From Echinarachnius parma (lineage: Eukaryota; Echinodermata; Echinoidea; Clypeasteroida; Echinarachniidae), in NCBI GenBank assembly GCA_037951105.1, contig JBAMJV010008069.1, forward strand, positions 22,417 through 86,416: a DNA stretch of 64,000 nucleotides, given 5' to 3'. Shown here piece by piece: positions 60,861 through 64,000 of this stretch. Position numbers and translations under genes: made by a program. The notes below the pieces were generated by a model. It was given only the letters and a program-made list of their open reading frames with translations. It was not told the origin of the DNA and ran no database searches. Position 1 is the first letter of the stretch. Each line of letters begins with the position of its first letter.

Positions 60861-61073
60861 CTTTGACGCTAACATTGGTGTGATTGGTGGTGAGGTAACC
60901 CCTGGAGTCCGAGACCCGACAGAAGTAGCTCCCGGCAGTCTCCGCGGTCACTTTGTGAATGACTAGGTAATAGTCATCTCTCATGTCGAATAGACCCTCA
61001 TTAGCGGGGTTAGGTATTCGTGTTGTCCCTCTGCTATACACGACCAACACTTTAGCAGGGACGAATGTTTCAC
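60861..61073 (-). CDS. Receptor exon 3: Ig domain 1, C-terminal half (3' end uncertain)
   Basis: The acceptor CTCTGCAG is followed in frame by the second half of the Ig domain, with the motif TAETAGSYFCRVSDSRG: the tyrosine-x-cysteine of strand F, near residue 110, pairing with the cysteine in exon 2. The domain should finish at VSVK, which is where I end the exon. No good GT donor of phase 1 lies there. The open frame runs on to a stop at 60784-60786, adding a short tail with a weak hydrophobic patch (MFAFIIIVTA). The exon may therefore end a short secreted isoform, use a nonconsensus donor, or carry a mutation or sequencing error at the donor. Confidence 0.6.
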
Positions 61074-61506
61074 CTGCAGAGGAAGTGACCGCAAAATATA
61101 TATGGTTTTAACATAAAGATTACGGCTCGTTTTCTCATGTTTCTAAAACTTATTGCAAAATTCATATTTAAGAATATAGGCATTTGTGTGTAGGTTATAC
61201 ATTATTTTAGTAATGATACAGGATTTGATACCATGGGGCCGATCTCAGGTAAGTCTCTTAGCTATTTTCGGTTCAAAACTTGGACATAACTTGACAGTAA
61301 AAAATGTATTTACACAGATAAGAACTGTATTTAATAACATAATGCATTGTTAAAGCAACGCTGACCATATCTACGATGATAATTTGATGACAAGGGAAGT
61401 TTAAATAAACGTCAGCCTATATTCAACATCGATATTTATTTTACCAGCTTCATATCTTGATCTATCGAAATATATAACGTTTAATTAATGAATGCACGCC
61501 GTATAC

Positions 61507-61626
61507 CTTGGCCCCACCAGACAGCGGTCGGGTCGCCCCTAAACCGGCATTGAAGATCTCCTTGACGACCAAGAAGAAGAACGGGGTTCTCATCCATGAT
61601 GACTATGTCAAATGGGATATTATTAT
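61507..61626 (-). CDS. Receptor exon 2: Ig domain 1, N-terminal half
   Basis: The acceptor is TTTCTTAG and the exon ends CAAG before GTATAC, phase 1 at both ends. It encodes 40 residues including GDLQCRFRGDPTAVWWGQ: the B-strand cysteine (about residue 45 of the joined protein) followed about ten residues later by the core tryptophan pair. This is the first half of an Ig fold; the matching cysteine is in the next exon. Splitting one Ig domain over two phase-1 exons is known in several Ig-superfamily genes. Confidence 0.7.
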
Positions 61627-62570
61627 CTAAGAAACGAAAACAAACACATATATATATTACGATAACAACATAATATCTTCAGTTTACTGTTTATTTTTTC
61701 AGTTCACAAAATAAATGTGCAATTCGTTAATATAATGTAACATAATATGGGTAACCAATACAAAATAAATACAAATGAACATTTGTTAACAGCATAATTA
61801 TGATAATTGAAGTGAAAAAGGGAGGGATCTGCTGTGAAGCAAAGCTTGTAACTTATGAAATTATGAGGTGCAATGAAGAAACAAGACAAACAACTACAAG
61901 CGTCGTTATCATCAAACACACCAGCGGTTTAGTCGTACCGTGGTTGCATGATTATTATTGTCTTGGTTCATTCAACTATGGCTCTTTATCATATCGGCGG
62001 CTTGAATCTAGAATTTTATGAGAGGGCCTTACATTTAATTGTTGGAAGATTATCGGCCTTGACGTATTTTTGTAAAAATCGCTTTTGCTTAATTTATGTC
62101 ATTCATATATTTACCTAACATAACTCAAAACGAGCAGATAATTAGACCGGATTTAACATGATCATGTTCATATTTAATTGTATAAAGGAAACCCAAACGC
62201 TGGAAAGTAAGTTTACTGTTACTGACAATTTTATAAATCATGTCACTTCTAGCTCGTTGTAATTTTCTCTTGGGTATTGACACGAATGTTTTTAGATAAC
62301 TATTCGTTGTTTTGACAAACCACAAGAGGCTGCCATGTATTTCCAACGGTACCTTCTTTCTCGCCAGCTAAGCGTGCACTTACATAAGTGGGTAACGTAA
62401 CCACTTGAGCAGACTCAACAGCATTGGATGTAGGTGCCACACTCCATGCAGATCAGTGTGAAAAAATTAACACTATGACCCGGAGCTCTGAAAACGATTA
62501 TGCTTCATTTCAGATTGAACCATAAAGTGTGGAATTTTAAAATGCGTTTAATCCACCAATTGTAACTTAC

Positions 62571-62625
62571 CACATGCAGCGAGCAACACGATGTTCATCA
62601 CAATGAGCAGAATAAACCTTGCCAT
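62571..62625 (-). CDS. Receptor exon 1: start codon and signal peptide
   Basis: The exon encodes an 18-residue hydrophobic leader, MARFILLIVMNIVLLAAC, and ends with the first base of the next codon before a GTAAGT donor at 62565-62570. The ATG lies in a good context (GCCATGG). The leader has one Arg followed by a continuous hydrophobic core, as expected of a signal peptide. A pyrimidine-AG at 62667-62670 suggests that 5' untranslated sequence in this exon begins at 62666 after an upstream noncoding exon, which I did not locate. The phase-1 end after the leader is the usual arrangement in Ig-superfamily receptors. Confidence 0.7.
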
Positions 62626-62666
62626 GGCTGTTTGCAGATCCAAAACACTCGTCAGCTTTCGAAAAA

Positions 62667-64000
62667 CTGAAATGAAGATTTAGATCAGTAAATATAAAAA
62701 GTTGCATTCACGTGCATGCGAACTCAAAATTTTAAGAAGATACATTTTTTAATAATATACGTGTATGTACAACGCTTTGATACTCAAGTAAATATTGCTT
62801 GATAAACAGTTCAGCATTATCCCGCAAACGAGCGCTAGCCTGTAGTTTTGCTTATGCGGGCTTCTTCGCACGGTGCTGAGCGAAGCTCATGAGGCAGCTG
62901 GTCGAATATATTCTCGTTTCAGACCGTATGAATGATAAGACTCCTTAAAGGTATGGTGACAAGAAAACTGCCTCAAAATTGGGTTTTACTGTATCTAAGG
63001 TAGATTTTCATGAAGATTACTAATACAAACATATTTTCCTCGTGGGAAAACCCGGTAAAATAAAAAAATCAACTTGTAAATTCACTTTCGGAACCCCCGT
63101 AAACAAAAAATGACGTCATCATTGTGACGTCACCTGCAGGCAATCGCAGTTTAGCTCGGTCATAGACGTACACGCTGAGTGCAATACTCACGTTGACACC
63201 GAGATATTATTTCCATTTGTTTCAATATTTGCAAACATTTGTTCAGGTTTATATCATGGACGATATACACTCAGATGTGTAGCTGCATCCTGCTACAATT
63301 CATTTCTTAGCAATTCTTAAGCATTTTCAGTAAAACCTCAATTTACAAGCAAAAACGAGTTTGTTTTACAAGCAAGTCATAGCCTCTGCATGTAAACAAT
63401 GCACATTCCTCCGCGTTGCGGTCTGCATGTGATGTCATGAATCGGGTGACACGTGCGCACATTCCCGCTCTGCTATAAATTACTTTTTTTAGGAGCATGG
63501 AACGCCGATGCGAAATAAAGCAAAAAAGTTGCATGAAATTTATCTTTTTTCCCCAACTTAAGGATTTCTTAAGAGTGTGGTATATCAATAAAGGCACATA
63601 TTTAAAGCTATAAACCTGAATCAAAGCCGGGATTTCCTCCCTCCTTTAATGCCAACAGTTGGGAAATCCACGTGCGCGCAGCGATACAATGCATACACTG
63701 ATGAAGCACCGCGCAGTAAACAGGAAAATATGGCTATTGTTGCATGCAGCTATAGACGCTTGGCGATTCTGGCTTTCCCTCATCCCCCCCCCCCCCCCTC
63801 CATCTCCCCCTTTTTCTCCCGCTCTCTCTCCCCTTCCCCTCTCTCTCTCCTCTCACCCCCTCTCGCTCACTGTCTTTCTCTCATTTCTCCCCTTTCGTCT
63901 ACAGTTATTTCAGGTTTCCTCAATTTTATACCTTTCCTTGTGTACGTAGTATTTTCTCCTCCACCTCGCCCCTTTATGCAATTTTCGTCTTAATCCTCAT
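62667..64000. other. Upstream flank of the receptor gene, no gene seen
   Basis: Contains TGACGTCATCATTGTGACGT at 63111-63130, two CRE/ATF-type palindromes that could be regulatory. A poly-C and CT-rich tract at 63785-63900 makes the right edge low complexity. No further exon was recognised. Confidence 0.4.
63111..63132. promoter_or_regulatory. Paired TGACGTCA-like sites upstream of the receptor gene
   Basis: TGACGTCA and TGACGTCAC lie 14 bases apart, about 450 bases upstream of the first receptor exon start at 62666. These are consensus CRE/ATF sites in animals; function here is inference. Confidence 0.35.

Larger units (their letters stand above)
31971..62666 (-). other. Gene span: Ig-domain, single-pass, multi-death-domain receptor
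   Basis: Seventeen minus-strand exons can be chained in one frame. Ectodomain: signal peptide, Ig domain 1 (two exons), Ig domain 2 plus stalk. Then a membrane exon, a basic juxtamembrane exon, three death-fold exons, three short polar linkers, one unassigned alpha/beta exon and three further death-fold exons. Joined coding length is about 3.1 kb, or about 1,040 residues. All donors and acceptors chosen split codons after base 1, so exons can be skipped or added without a frame change. Death domains are homotypic adaptor-binding modules of cell-death and innate-immune signalling, so a receptor that assembles a cytoplasmic signalling platform is the natural inference; no ligand or partner can be read from the sequence. 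Two joins are weak: the donor after Ig domain 1, and the 3' end. An alternative is two genes, a short secreted Ig protein (62.6-60.8 kb) and a receptor starting near 55.6 kb, but no signal peptide was seen before the 55.6 kb exon. Confidence 0.7.

Overview
The window is AT-rich, intron-dominated animal DNA. Coding sequence is confined to short exons with GT/AG borders. The rest is crowded with short inverted-repeat transposons, tandem duplications and long poly-G/poly-C tracts. The two genes (an SLC5 sodium symporter and an Ig/death-domain receptor) and the many TTAA-flanked miniature elements suggest a marine invertebrate deuterostome. An echinoderm or another ambulacrarian fits best, but this is inferred from style and not proven by any marker gene.

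Layout. Positions 1-17 kb contain no convincing gene; they hold copies of a roughly 550 bp TTAA-flanked element (called family A here), several palindromes, and a degenerate tandem array at 7.8-12.4 kb. At 17.9-18.3 kb, minus strand, lies the first coding exon of an SLC5A8/SLC5A12-type sodium-coupled monocarboxylate transporter. Two broken copies of the 3' half of that exon lie directly downstream, and its upstream flank is duplicated in tandem (506 bp unit). Positions 19.4-31.9 kb hold more duplications, miniature transposons and a non-LTR retrotransposon relic split by a later insertion.

The main gene runs on the minus strand from about 62.67 kb down to about 31.97 kb. Spliced by eye, it encodes about 1,040 residues: signal peptide, one Ig domain over two exons, a second Ig domain with a Thr/Ser-rich stalk, a 15-residue membrane exon, a 14-residue basic juxtamembrane exon, three death-fold exons, acidic/polar linker exons, an unassigned alpha/beta exon, and three more death-fold exons. 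Almost every exon border is phase 1. I read it as an innate-immune or cell-death receptor with an unusually long tandem death-domain tail. I cannot name an orthologue.

A 6.1 kb foldback element with TACAGGGTGGCC ends sits in one intron of this gene, 12 bases from a splice donor. Its arms carry repeated GCCGCCATCTTGAATTTCAA units. A 239 bp element with the same ends lies 4 kb away, nested in another palindrome.

Limits: splice sites were chosen by eye from GT/AG signals, reading-frame continuity and family resemblance. The donor after the first Ig domain and the 3' end of the receptor gene are unresolved. Exons under about 40 bases could have been missed.
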